DNA from: Paenibacillus andongensis
GTDB taxonomy: Bacteria; Bacillota; Bacilli; Paenibacillales; NBRC-103111
Assembly (NCBI RefSeq): GCF_025369935.1
Contig: NZ_CP104467.1
Coordinates: 2,611,001 to 2,675,000, forward strand
Reading direction: 5' to 3'
DNA length: 64,000 nucleotides
Below, one piece after another: positions 8,821 to 16,693 of this stretch. The notes under the pieces are model-generated. The model was given only the letters and a program-made list of their open reading frames with translations. It did not search any database and was not told the origin of the DNA. A program made the position numbers and the translations under genes. The stretch's first letter is position 1. The number at the start of each line of letters is the position of its first letter.

Positions 8821-8851
8821 AAGGAGCATGCTTTTGCAGTTGCTCCTTTTC
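8821..8851 (+). terminator. Rho-independent terminator of the small gene
   Basis: AAGGAGCA (8821-8828) pairs perfectly with TGCTCCTT (8841-8848) around a 12-base loop and runs into TTTTC. It lies 15 bp after the stop of the 53-codon gene. Confidence 0.75.
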
Positions 8852-8916
8852 AATATGCATCGCTGCTTGTAATACATATTTTCAAAAAATCCCTAAGGTG
8901 GAGAAAGGATGAAATT

Positions 8917-11025
8917 ATGACTATGAAGTCGCCTATCTTGAAACTGGCAGCATTGGCTATTTCCATTTCGCTCTCTCTAAGCACTGTAACACCCGCATTT
9001 GCCGATGGGGAGGGATCTGCGATCATTGGCAAGGTCTCCATTTCGGAACAAAGTTACTTTGAATTAAAGCAAATTCATTTGACAACGTCTCAGAACAGTA
9101 AGCTGGCTGTAATCAACATATCGATTCACAATGGAGGCAGCAGCGCATTAAAAGTGATCGATTATTGGATCCGCTTAAAAAACAAAGCGGGCAGCCAATT
9201 CAACGCGCGTTTACTTCCTTCTGATATAGACAAGACTTCCGTAGCTCCTGGCTCAAGTGTGGATATGACTTATTATGCGAATGTGAATGAAAGCACGCAG
9301 CTTCAAGATTTGGTTGTAGAGTTTATGAATTGGGATTTGAACCAGATTAAATTCGAAAGAGTGCTCGGTCAGGTCGCCGTACCCGATACATACACGGATG
9401 TGACTCCGTCACAAGAGGGTTCAATCCTCCAAGCAGGAGACACGGAAGTGAAGGCATCGATCAAGAAGCTCGTCAGCAACAAAAACGAAAAATATCATGT
9501 GCCTACCGTTTATTTAGCTCTTGAGAATGTCGGCACTAAGGCGATTACAATGCCGTCCTACCTCTTTTCGATTCGCACACCGGAAGGGCTTCTATATCCT
9601 TTGGAAGCGAAAGGACTCAAGGATTTAACTATCAAACCGAAAGAAAGCAAAGAAATTCAGTTATCCGGAACGATTCCAGTTGCCGTTTCTTCCGATCATT
9701 GGGAGCTTGTCATAACGGAGACTGCGACCGATTTGAAAATCAACCTGCCTGTGGCCGCATTTCAGCTTCCTGCCGCAACCTCGAATCAAGGCGGTTCCAT
9801 CGGAAAAGCCTACTCTTTTACAAGCAAATCCGGTGTTTATACCGCTGAATTGAATGCTTTATACCGGCTCCCATGGGAAGATCAGGACCTAGTGAGCGGA
9901 GATATTACCTTAAGTAATAAAGGTCCCGATACATTGTCCATACCGAACTTGACCGGATACTTTCTTTTAGATGATGCGGTTAAAATCGAAGCCAACATCG
10001 TGCAGACGGCGAATGCAGTCGGTATAGCATCCGATTCGTCCTTGAATTTGCAAATGGTAGGTAAAATTCCTTATACATCGAAGTATTCGCGAATGAAGCT
10101 TGTGCTGCAGGAGAAAGAAAGCGATACGGTCACATCGGATGTGGTCGAGTTTACCAGTCAATCCGAGCTGCAGGCGATTCCCTTCCATAGTTTGGAACAG
10201 CCGTACCTCCTTGACGATGCGGGTAGAAAAACTAGTTTTAAGATCCGCAGCCTTAATCGTTATACAAGCAATACAAGCTCATTGGTTATCGCACAGGTAG
10301 AAGCGACGAACTTGGAGAAAAGATATACCGCGCCCACAAAGCTAGTCGCTCAATTCAGAGCAGCTGACGGGACGGTGCTTCCAGCTTCGGTAGCCGAAGT
10401 CAAAAATAAAGTAAGTCCGAATGGCACTGCACTGCTAAACGTATCGGCCTCGCTTCCGAAAGGGATTTCGACGGAAAACATGCACCTGATTATCGGTGAG
10501 TCCGTAACGGAAGGCAAGCTGACGGAGAGCGGCGGCAAACCCGATTCTTACGTGAAACCCGTGGCGTTCATGCTTCCTGAAGTGAAGGTTGATGTGAAGG
10601 ACTCACTGAAGGACGTTATCCTATACCCTTATCAAATTTCATTGAATCATTTTGGAACGATGGTCGAAAACAGTACGTTTACCCTTAAATTTAATTATGA
10701 AATCAGTCGCGAGGGCTATCTGGAAACGAATGTAGACGGACATAAGCTCGTGCTTGTTTTTGAAGATGGAAGCGGTCAAAAGTCGTTTGAGAAATCATTC
10801 GAGATGAAAGATTTTGACCCCGTCGAAGGTGAAACGCCCGAAACCGTGGGGACGAAGCTGAAAATCGGTAAACATGAGAACTTTAAAATACAAGTAACAG
10901 ATGCCGATTTGATTTTCAAATCTTCTTTCTTGAAGCAGTATAAGCTCAGTTTATATGAAGAATTTGAAGGGCAAAGAAAGCTATTGGCGACTCAAAAGGC
11001 GGACTGGTTCATTACAACGGACTAA
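8917..11025 (+). CDS. Large secreted protein of unknown function, beta-rich repeats
   Basis: The protein is 702 residues. A clear signal peptide (lysine then a hydrophobic core, likely cleavage after AFA near residue 30) is followed by a predicted beta-rich exported body. Several segments share the pattern of a strand with N-x-G-x-x-x, a strand, 'L-x-P', and an S/E-rich turn. Examples are around residues 60-130 (ISIHNGGSSALKV), 200-270 (LALENVGTKAI) and 325-400 (ITLSNKGPDTLSI). This resembles CARDB/DUF4352-like immunoglobulin folds, but I cannot assign a family. The ATG at 8917 follows AAGGTGGAGAAAGG; an ATG at 8909 runs into a stop at once. It precedes the MacAB-like genes by 254 bp on the same strand, so it may be an extracellular partner of that pump. 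Confidence 0.75.
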   Translation: MTMKSPILKLAALAISISLSLSTVTPAFADGEGSAIIGKVSISEQSYFELKQIHLTTSQNSKLAVINISIHNGGSSALKVIDYWIRLKNKAGSQFNARLLPSDIDKTSVAPGSSVDMTYYANVNESTQLQDLVVEFMNWDLNQIKFERVLGQVAVPDTYTDVTPSQEGSILQAGDTEVKASIKKLVSNKNEKYHVPTVYLALENVGTKAITMPSYLFSIRTPEGLLYPLEAKGLKDLTIKPKESKEIQLSGTIPVAVSSDHWELVITETATDLKINLPVAAFQLPAATSNQGGSIGKAYSFTSKSGVYTAELNALYRLPWEDQDLVSGDITLSNKGPDTLSIPNLTGYFLLDDAVKIEANIVQTANAVGIASDSSLNLQMVGKIPYTSKYSRMKLVLQEKESDTVTSDVVEFTSQSELQAIPFHSLEQPYLLDDAGRKTSFKIRSLNRYTSNTSSLVIAQVEATNLEKRYTAPTKLVAQFRAADGTVLPASVAEVKNKVSPNGTALLNVSASLPKGISTENMHLIIGESVTEGKLTESGGKPDSYVKPVAFMLPEVKVDVKDSLKDVILYPYQISLNHFGTMVENSTFTLKFNYEISREGYLETNVDGHKLVLVFEDGSGQKSFEKSFEMKDFDPVEGETPETVGTKLKIGKHENFKIQVTDADLIFKSSFLKQYKLSLYEEFEGQRKLLATQKADWFITTD

Positions 11026-11213
11026 AGCAGGAACCATTTGATCAATCGTCAGAGTCTTCACTTTTATCTCAATAAAACCTTTATTTGGAAATAACACACA
11101 GAAAACATAAACGGGTTAAAATAATCATGATTCATCCTTCGAGTCATCCATCTATGATTGTTCCACTCCTTCAAGAAGGGTAAGGGTTTCAACTATCCAT
11201 CTCATGCTTTATT

Positions 11214-11239
11214 GCCAAGAAGCTTTAGTGCTTTTTGGC
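11214..11239. other. Hairpin in the leader of the ABC-export operon
   Basis: GCCAAGAAGC (11214-11223) and GCTTTTTGGC (11230-11239) pair with one mismatch around TTTAGT. It lies 40 bp before the adaptor start codon and has no following T run on the + strand, so it is not an obvious terminator. It may be a leader structure or an operator. Confidence 0.35.
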
Positions 11240-11279
11240 ACAAAAGCATACATGTAGATACCTAAAGAATGGGGAGAGA

Positions 11280-12395
11280 ATGATCGTGCCTAGAAAAGCG
11301 CTTTGGGGAGTATTGGTTGTCATCCTTTTGGTTGTTGCCGTACTAGTTACAGGTGTATTTACCTCAAAAGGAAGTGCGGCGGTTGCCGTAAAAATTTCCA
11401 CAACGAAAGAAGGGAACATAACGAAAGACGTCTTCGCGAACGGAAAGATCGAGTCAAAAGTCATTAAGGAACAATTTGTAACATCAGGCGGTATCATTGA
11501 GAAGATTCACGTCAAAAAAGGCGATTCTGTCAAAAAGGGGCAGGAGCTGCTTACCTTGTCCACGACGGATTTGAATGAAAAGCTGAAGCAAGAGAAGCAT
11601 CAACTTCAAGTGAATCTCGCTGAGAAGGAGAAGTTTCTGAAAGACCAGGATAAAGTGAGAAAGCAAACGTTTGAAACGGCGAAAAAAGAAATGAGCGAAA
11701 CGGGTTCAGCTTCGAGCTTGGAATCCTTTGATGGAAATAGTGCTGCTGATGTGAAGTTGTACGATCTCAAAATTCAAGACGCAGAGTCCAATATCGATGA
11801 CATCCAGAAAAAGCTTGAAAAGAATCAATTATTTGCTGATATCGATGGGATTGTGACTGGGATTTCTGTCAAAGAAGGACAAGAGATCGCACTCGGCACA
11901 TCATCATTTACAATTACAAACGTGTCTCAATTACAGATTAAAGCGAACTTGGCGGAAAACGATGCCAACCTAGCTAAAGTAGGGATGAAGGTTAAGGTAT
12001 CGGGCGATGCATTCACGAATACCTATGCAGGAAGCATTTCGTATATTTCACCGGTTGCCGTCACTTCCGAACTGGATGCCAAGGAGTCAGTCGTTGAGTT
12101 CAGGGTTGATCTCGAACAGCCGGATGTGCAGCTTCGTCCCGGATATAAAGCAACCGTTCAATTAACCATAGAGAACGTTGCGCATCATATCATCCCTCTT
12201 AGCGCTGTGAAGCGGGATGGACAGCAATCTTATGTATTTAAGGTTGTTGAGAATAAAGCCGTTCGAACCCATGTTAAGCTTGGGGAGGAAAACGACGAAT
12301 TTATCGAAGTACTCGAAGGACTGCAACCAGGTGACCCGTTTATTGAAGGACCTTCCGCTGATGTGAAGGAAGGCGTGCAGGTGGTCAACAAATGA
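11280..12395 (+). CDS. MacA-like efflux adaptor (membrane fusion protein)
   Basis: This membrane-anchored adaptor works with the next two genes as an ABC-type export system. It has 371 residues: an N-terminal anchor helix (residues about 7-27), a beta/lipoyl half-domain with GGIIEKIHVKKGDSVKKGQ (about 71-90), a charged alpha-hairpin coiled coil (about 95-180), the second lipoyl half with VKEGQEI, then beta-barrel and membrane-proximal domains ending in EGLQPGD. I chose the ATG at 11280 because GGGGAGAG precedes it; an in-frame TTG at 11235 has no ribosome binding site. The stop overlaps the ATPase start by four bases (ATGA), which implies translational coupling. In Gram-positives such systems often expel peptides or envelope-active compounds. 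Confidence 0.9.
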   Translation: MIVPRKALWGVLVVILLVVAVLVTGVFTSKGSAAVAVKISTTKEGNITKDVFANGKIESKVIKEQFVTSGGIIEKIHVKKGDSVKKGQELLTLSTTDLNEKLKQEKHQLQVNLAEKEKFLKDQDKVRKQTFETAKKEMSETGSASSLESFDGNSAADVKLYDLKIQDAESNIDDIQKKLEKNQLFADIDGIVTGISVKEGQEIALGTSSFTITNVSQLQIKANLAENDANLAKVGMKVKVSGDAFTNTYAGSISYISPVAVTSELDAKESVVEFRVDLEQPDVQLRPGYKATVQLTIENVAHHIIPLSAVKRDGQQSYVFKVVENKAVRTHVKLGEENDEFIEVLEGLQPGDPFIEGPSADVKEGVQVVNK

Positions 12396-13078
12396 TCGCA
12401 TTGGAGGGAATTCATAAAGTTTACCGCAACGGCGCGTTGGAAGTTCAAGCCCTTAAACCGACGAATCTGACGATCGAGAAAGGGGATTACGTAGCGATTA
12501 TCGGACCTTCGGGATCTGGGAAATCGACGTTGATGAACATTTTGGGCTGCTTGGATATTCCAAGTGGCGGCACCTATAAGTTGGATAGTCAAGAAGTCCA
12601 ATCGTTGACGGAAAAAGAATTAGCCAAGGTTCGAAATAAGAAAATTGGGTTCGTGTTCCAAAATTTCAACTTGCTCGCCAGGCAAACGGTTCAGAGCAAT
12701 GTGGAGCTCCCGATGCTGTACGGAGGCGTTGCTTCTTCGGTTCGTATGGAACGGGCAAGCAGTTTGCTGGAGAAAGTCGGCTTGGGGGGGCGCGTGCATC
12801 ACCGCCCGAGCGAATTGTCCGGCGGGCAAAAGCAGCGTGTTGCGATAGCTAGAGCGTTGACGATGAATCCTGCCATCCTGCTGGCCGATGAGCCGACTGG
12901 AAACTTGGATCAAAAGTCGTCTCATGAAATCATGGGGCTATTCACTCAACTGAACGATGAAGGGTCTACGGTGATTGTCATCACCCATGAAATGGACATT
13001 GCGGAGCATGCCAAACGCATACTCCGCTTCGGAGATGGGGAAATCATCGAAGATCGCCGAAAGGGAAGTGAGCGATAG
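12392..13078 (+). CDS. MacB-type ABC transporter ATP-binding protein
   Basis: The 228 residues carry every ABC ATPase signature: Walker A GPSGSGKST (about residues 37-45), the Q-loop in FVFQNFNLL, the ABC signature LSGGQKQR (about 142), Walker B ILLADEPTGNLD (about 160) and the switch histidine in VITHEMD. The sequence belongs to the MacB/LolD (FtsE-like) subgroup that powers mechanotransmission-type exporters. Its start overlaps the adaptor stop and its TAG overlaps the permease GTG start, so the three proteins are made in a coupled way. It is a peripheral membrane protein on the cytoplasmic side. Confidence 0.95.
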   Translation: MIALEGIHKVYRNGALEVQALKPTNLTIEKGDYVAIIGPSGSGKSTLMNILGCLDIPSGGTYKLDSQEVQSLTEKELAKVRNKKIGFVFQNFNLLARQTVQSNVELPMLYGGVASSVRMERASSLLEKVGLGGRVHHRPSELSGGQKQRVAIARALTMNPAILLADEPTGNLDQKSSHEIMGLFTQLNDEGSTVIVITHEMDIAEHAKRILRFGDGEIIEDRRKGSER

Positions 13079-14280
13079 TGAGTATATGGAAAAATCTATT
13101 GATTTCCTTGGACAGCTTGCGAGTGAACAAACTCCGTTCTTTGCTAACGATGATCGGCATTATCGTCGGTGTTGCATCCGTCGTCTTGGTTGTATCCATC
13201 GGCCAAATCGGTAAAGGCTCCGTCGTTTCGGAGCTCGCTAAATATTCCCCAGGCGTTTTCTTCGTAACGCCGTCCTCAAGCGCGACGAAAGCTGATAAAA
13301 TCCAAATAACGATGGCGGATTTAAAACAAGTTAGCAGGCTAGAAGGGATTCAAGCGGCTTCGGGCTCTTTAGGCATGACCATGACTTCCAAATCAGGGGA
13401 CTCTACGCTTACTTTTAACGTGACAGGCACGTTTGCAGACATCGTCAAGTTTATGAACTTGAAAACGGAAGCGGGCCGGTTTTTTACCGTAAGCGAACAA
13501 AAGTCGCGCCAAAAGGTGATTGTCGTTGAATCGGACTACGCAATCAGTCAGTTTGGCTCTGCCGAACAGGCTGTAAACCGAAAGATCACGCTGGATGGGA
13601 ACAAATACGAGATCGTTGGTGTATACAAGTCCGATAAATCGATATTATCCGGGCTGGATGGTAAAAATTATGCCGCTTATTTGCCTTATGATTCCTTGCC
13701 TCTGCTCAAAGAGGGCACGAACAATGAACTGGATTCACTGATGGTGATTGCAAACACTACGGATTCTATGCAAAAGGATAAGACGGGAACAGCGATAACA
13801 AGTCATTTAGCCAAAGCGCATAACACAGAGAGTAGTTATTATGAAGTTCAGAAAGTAGAGGATTTCCAGCGAAACCTCGATGTCGTATTTAATGTTATGC
13901 AGATTCTGATAGGCTCCATTGCCGGCATTTCCTTGTTAGTCGGCGGTGTCGGAGTTATGAATATTATGCTTGTGTCTGTTACGGAGCGCACGAGGGAAAT
14001 TGGTACCCGCAAAGCAATCGGAGCTACGCCAGGGTTGATCTTACAGCAGTTTATGATGGAGGCCATCATTCTTTGCTTTCTTGGCGGGGTGGTTGGCATT
14101 TCAATCGGCGTACTAGGTTCGTTTGCCTTCTCACTGATCACTAAGTGGCAATTCATTTTGTCAGGCTGGACGATCGTGATCGCTTTTGGATTTTCTACGG
14201 CGGTAGGACTGTTTTTTGGTTGGTATCCCGCTAAAAAGGCGGCCAACATGCAGCCTATTGAATCACTAAGATACGAATAA
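13078..14280 (+). CDS. MacB/FtsX-type ABC transporter permease
   Basis: The 400 residues have the MacB layout. One N-terminal helix (LLTMIGIIVGVASVVLVVSIG, about 20-40) is followed by a large extracellular MacB-PCD domain (about 45-265) and three C-terminal FtsX helices. The conserved loop ERTREIGTRKAIGATP (about 303-318) follows the second helix. It begins at GTG 13078, overlapping the ATPase stop by one base; the MSIWKNLLISL start fits the family. With the adaptor and ATPase it forms a complete tripartite-type exporter. The substrate is unknown. Its place beside the phosphopantetheinyl transferase gene and near the NRPS locus makes peptide export or self-protection a reasonable but unproven idea. 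Confidence 0.92.
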   Translation: MSIWKNLLISLDSLRVNKLRSLLTMIGIIVGVASVVLVVSIGQIGKGSVVSELAKYSPGVFFVTPSSSATKADKIQITMADLKQVSRLEGIQAASGSLGMTMTSKSGDSTLTFNVTGTFADIVKFMNLKTEAGRFFTVSEQKSRQKVIVVESDYAISQFGSAEQAVNRKITLDGNKYEIVGVYKSDKSILSGLDGKNYAAYLPYDSLPLLKEGTNNELDSLMVIANTTDSMQKDKTGTAITSHLAKAHNTESSYYEVQKVEDFQRNLDVVFNVMQILIGSIAGISLLVGGVGVMNIMLVSVTERTREIGTRKAIGATPGLILQQFMMEAIILCFLGGVVGISIGVLGSFAFSLITKWQFILSGWTIVIAFGFSTAVGLFFGWYPAKKAANMQPIESLRYE

Positions 14281-14295
14281 GCGTAGTAGGAGGGT

Positions 14296-14985
14296 TTGCA
14301 TCTGCTCAAGCTGCAGGTTTTTGCTGTGCATCTATCGGAAGAACTGGATAGACAGAAGTTTGATCGGATGTTTCGTCAATTATCGCTGGAGAAACAAAGC
14401 AAGGTCCGGCGGATGTTGAAATATGATGACGCTGTTCGCTCTTCGGTGGGGGAGTTGTTGGTCAAATATGCGATTGGCACAATGACGAAGCTGCCTCGGC
14501 ATAGGATTCGTTTCGTCATGAATGCCTATGGCAAACCCCACCTTGACGGTACGGATTCCGTCTCCTTTAATATTTCACATTCTGGAGACTGGGTCGTCTG
14601 CGCCATTGATTCAGACCCTGTAGGAATCGATGTTGAGAAGATTCATTCGATCGATATGCAAATCGCCCGTCAATTTTTTTCCACAGCGGAGTACGAGCAA
14701 TTGATGAATTTGCCAAGCTCACATCGTTTGGCCTATTTTTTTGACATTTGGACGTTAAAAGAAAGCTTGATCAAAGCAGACGGGAGAGGGCTTAGTATCT
14801 CTTTGAATTCGTTCAGCATCAACAAGCAAGGTTCTGATATTCAACTGATCACCAGTGACGAAATAACGAAATATCATTTTATGCAATATGAAATTGATCC
14901 TGCCTATAAACTATCTCTATGTGCGAAGTCCAGCCATTTTCCTGATAAAGTCATTCACGTTGACGTTGATACGCTCGAGACATAA
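14296..14985 (+). CDS. sfp: Sfp-type 4'-phosphopantetheinyl transferase
   Basis: This cytoplasmic enzyme transfers 4'-phosphopantetheine from CoA to the conserved serine of carrier domains, which makes the NRPSs of this locus active. In 229 residues it shows FNISHSGDWVV (91-101), the Mg-binding GIDVEKI (110-116) and WTLKESLIKADGRGL (152-166), as in Sfp. The start is uncertain: TTG at 14296 is only one or two bases from the AGGAGG at 14288-14293, while an in-frame CTG at 14302 has better spacing. Both give an N terminus close to that of Sfp. It follows the ABC permease by 15 bp and could be cotranscribed with it. One such enzyme can serve all 13 or more carrier domains here. Confidence 0.93.
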   Translation: MHLLKLQVFAVHLSEELDRQKFDRMFRQLSLEKQSKVRRMLKYDDAVRSSVGELLVKYAIGTMTKLPRHRIRFVMNAYGKPHLDGTDSVSFNISHSGDWVVCAIDSDPVGIDVEKIHSIDMQIARQFFSTAEYEQLMNLPSSHRLAYFFDIWTLKESLIKADGRGLSISLNSFSINKQGSDIQLITSDEITKYHFMQYEIDPAYKLSLCAKSSHFPDKVIHVDVDTLET

Positions 14986-15064
14986 ATTTCCAATCCTATC
15001 CGAAGTCTTATATTATGTGCTTTATTGGAACATAATGGTGAAGATGACCGGAAGGGAGGGCTTC

Positions 15065-16507
15065 ATGCGAATATTCGAGATCTTGTTTATTGTAAGCAAT
15101 GTAATGCTATGGATCGTTGATAGATGGGGTAGAAGAAAAGTGGTTGGCGTGGCAAACTGCTTGGCTATAGGTATAGCCTTACTTCATTTCATTTTTGAGG
15201 GCTACAGGTGGCAGATGGTTCCGCTATACGTCTTTACGGCGGGCTATATGCTGTATTTGTTTGTAAAAGCAAGGCGTCATAAAGAGCGAAGAAAGCAGCC
15301 TCATTTCATTTGGAACTTCCTGCTGCCGTTCTTATTGGCTGTTGCTGTGATACTGCCTATCCTGCTTCCCGTATTTAAAATCGACTCTCCATCCGGTCCT
15401 TATTCGGTAGGAACAGTCACCTATCATTGGACCGATGCGTCAAGAGAGGAAATATTAACGGATACTCCTAATGATCGGCGAGAGCTTCTTGTTCAATTAT
15501 GGTACCCTGCTCAAATCGATCAAGCCTCATTTAAGGCACTTTACATACCTGAGTATCGTCAGTTTGGGCAAGCGCTGCAGCAGGAATACAAGATTCCTGC
15601 ATTCATATTACACTATTTTCGCCATGTAAAAACAGATTCTTATGTAAACGCTCCGCTCTCGGCAGAACAAGCCCAATATCCGCTCATTGTATTCTCGCAC
15701 GGACTGCCAGGCACGCGGTTTACGAGCACGTCTCAAATGGAGGAACTGGCAAGCAACGGCTATCTGGTTGCCGCCATACAGCATCCCTACTATGCGATGA
15801 CGACGGTATTTCCTGATCAGCGTATTGCTCCCAAGACGAAAAAGCTTCCTGCCGTCATCGACATTGACGGATGGGATCGAATGATCGAAGTCTGGGTGAA
15901 GGATGCTCAGTTTGTACTGGACCAGTTCGGAAAGCTGAATAAGCAAGACCCGCAGGGGTTGCTAACCGGAAAAATAAACATGGATAAAATCGGCATGCTG
16001 GGCCATTCCTTCGGAGGGGCGGCAACGATCCAAACGCTCTATGCGGATCAACGGCTAAAAGCCGGTATCAACATGGATGGAACTCCGTTCGGTAAAACCA
16101 TTGTAAACGGCCTGCAACAACCCTTCATGCAGATGAAGACGGAGGTTGTAGAGTCGAACAAGGATGCGGAACCGACCGAACAGCAATTGGCAAAAATCGG
16201 AGTTACTAAACAAGCCTACGACAAATATAAAACAGAGATACCGATTCGGAATAGCGTCTTGTTCGGAAAAGGTGGCGGTTATGCGGTAACCATCCGTGGA
16301 ATCAAGCATATGAGCTTTACAGACTATTATTTATGGTCCCCCGGGCTTCGCCTCATGGATGGCTTGAAATTGCCACCCAAACAGGCATGGCATATGATTA
16401 ATAGCTATGTGCTCGCATTTTTCGATAAATACTTGAATCAAAAGCCATCTACTCTTTTGGATGAACCGATGTCGCCCTTTAAGGAAGTAATCGTTGAGAA
16501 AAAATGA
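15065..16507 (+). CDS. Membrane-anchored alpha/beta hydrolase (PAF-acetylhydrolase-like)
   Basis: The protein has about 480 residues. The N-terminal part (1-115) has about four hydrophobic helices and a basic loop (KARRHKERRK). The rest is an alpha/beta hydrolase with LIVFSHGLPG (oxyanion region) and the nucleophile elbow GHSFGG (Ser315). A late histidine in GIKHMSFTDY could complete the triad. The layout resembles platelet-activating-factor acetylhydrolase II-like bacterial enzymes that cleave short or oxidised acyl esters. The frame is open upstream into sfp, but ATG 15065 has a strong GGAAGGGAGGG ribosome binding site and avoids a 98-bp overlap. A role in acyl-peptide or lipid turnover near a lipopeptide locus is only a guess. 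Confidence 0.82.
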   Translation: MRIFEILFIVSNVMLWIVDRWGRRKVVGVANCLAIGIALLHFIFEGYRWQMVPLYVFTAGYMLYLFVKARRHKERRKQPHFIWNFLLPFLLAVAVILPILLPVFKIDSPSGPYSVGTVTYHWTDASREEILTDTPNDRRELLVQLWYPAQIDQASFKALYIPEYRQFGQALQQEYKIPAFILHYFRHVKTDSYVNAPLSAEQAQYPLIVFSHGLPGTRFTSTSQMEELASNGYLVAAIQHPYYAMTTVFPDQRIAPKTKKLPAVIDIDGWDRMIEVWVKDAQFVLDQFGKLNKQDPQGLLTGKINMDKIGMLGHSFGGAATIQTLYADQRLKAGINMDGTPFGKTIVNGLQQPFMQMKTEVVESNKDAEPTEQQLAKIGVTKQAYDKYKTEIPIRNSVLFGKGGGYAVTIRGIKHMSFTDYYLWSPGLRLMDGLKLPPKQAWHMINSYVLAFFDKYLNQKPSTLLDEPMSPFKEVIVEKK

Positions 16508-16601
16508 TGCCATAACGATCCGCAATGAGAAAACCTCTATCGAGGCCATTCAATGATGAGCGACCGCGATTAGAGGTAGGTTTTATCGCCAATAAGAAAG
16601 C

Positions 16602-16622
16602 AGTTTTCGGCAACCGAAAACT
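16602..16622. other. Small perfect hairpin in the convergent intergenic region
   Basis: AGTTTTCGG and CCGAAAACT pair perfectly around CAA, and are flanked by GAAAG...CTTTC, which lengthens the stem. It lies about 20 bp before the stronger terminator. It may be an auxiliary terminator or a degenerate intergenic repeat. Confidence 0.4.
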
Positions 16623-16639
16623 TATACTTTCTTATGTGG

Positions 16640-16684
16640 AAAAAACGGCTCTATTCGCAAAAGATGCGAAAGAGCCGTTTTTTC
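16640..16684. terminator. Strong bidirectional terminator
   Basis: AAAAAACGGCTCT...TTCGC pairs with GCGAA...AGAGCCGTTTTTT around a short loop. A run of A precedes and a run of T follows the GC stem, so it can work in both directions. It separates the hydrolase gene (+) from the convergent lipase gene (-), whose stop lies 10 bp away. Confidence 0.9.
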
Positions 16685-16693
16685 ATGAATGGT

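Noticed and set aside
11235..11279. TTG-initiated extension of the MacA-like adaptor
   Set aside because: No ribosome binding site, the added 15 residues are not like an adaptor start, and it runs through a hairpin; ATG 11280 has GGGGAGAG before it.
14888..15064. In-frame upstream extension of the membrane hydrolase overlapping the end of sfp
   Set aside because: No ribosome binding site before the early start, about 98 bp overlap with sfp, and a strong GGAAGGGAGGG site directly before ATG 15065.
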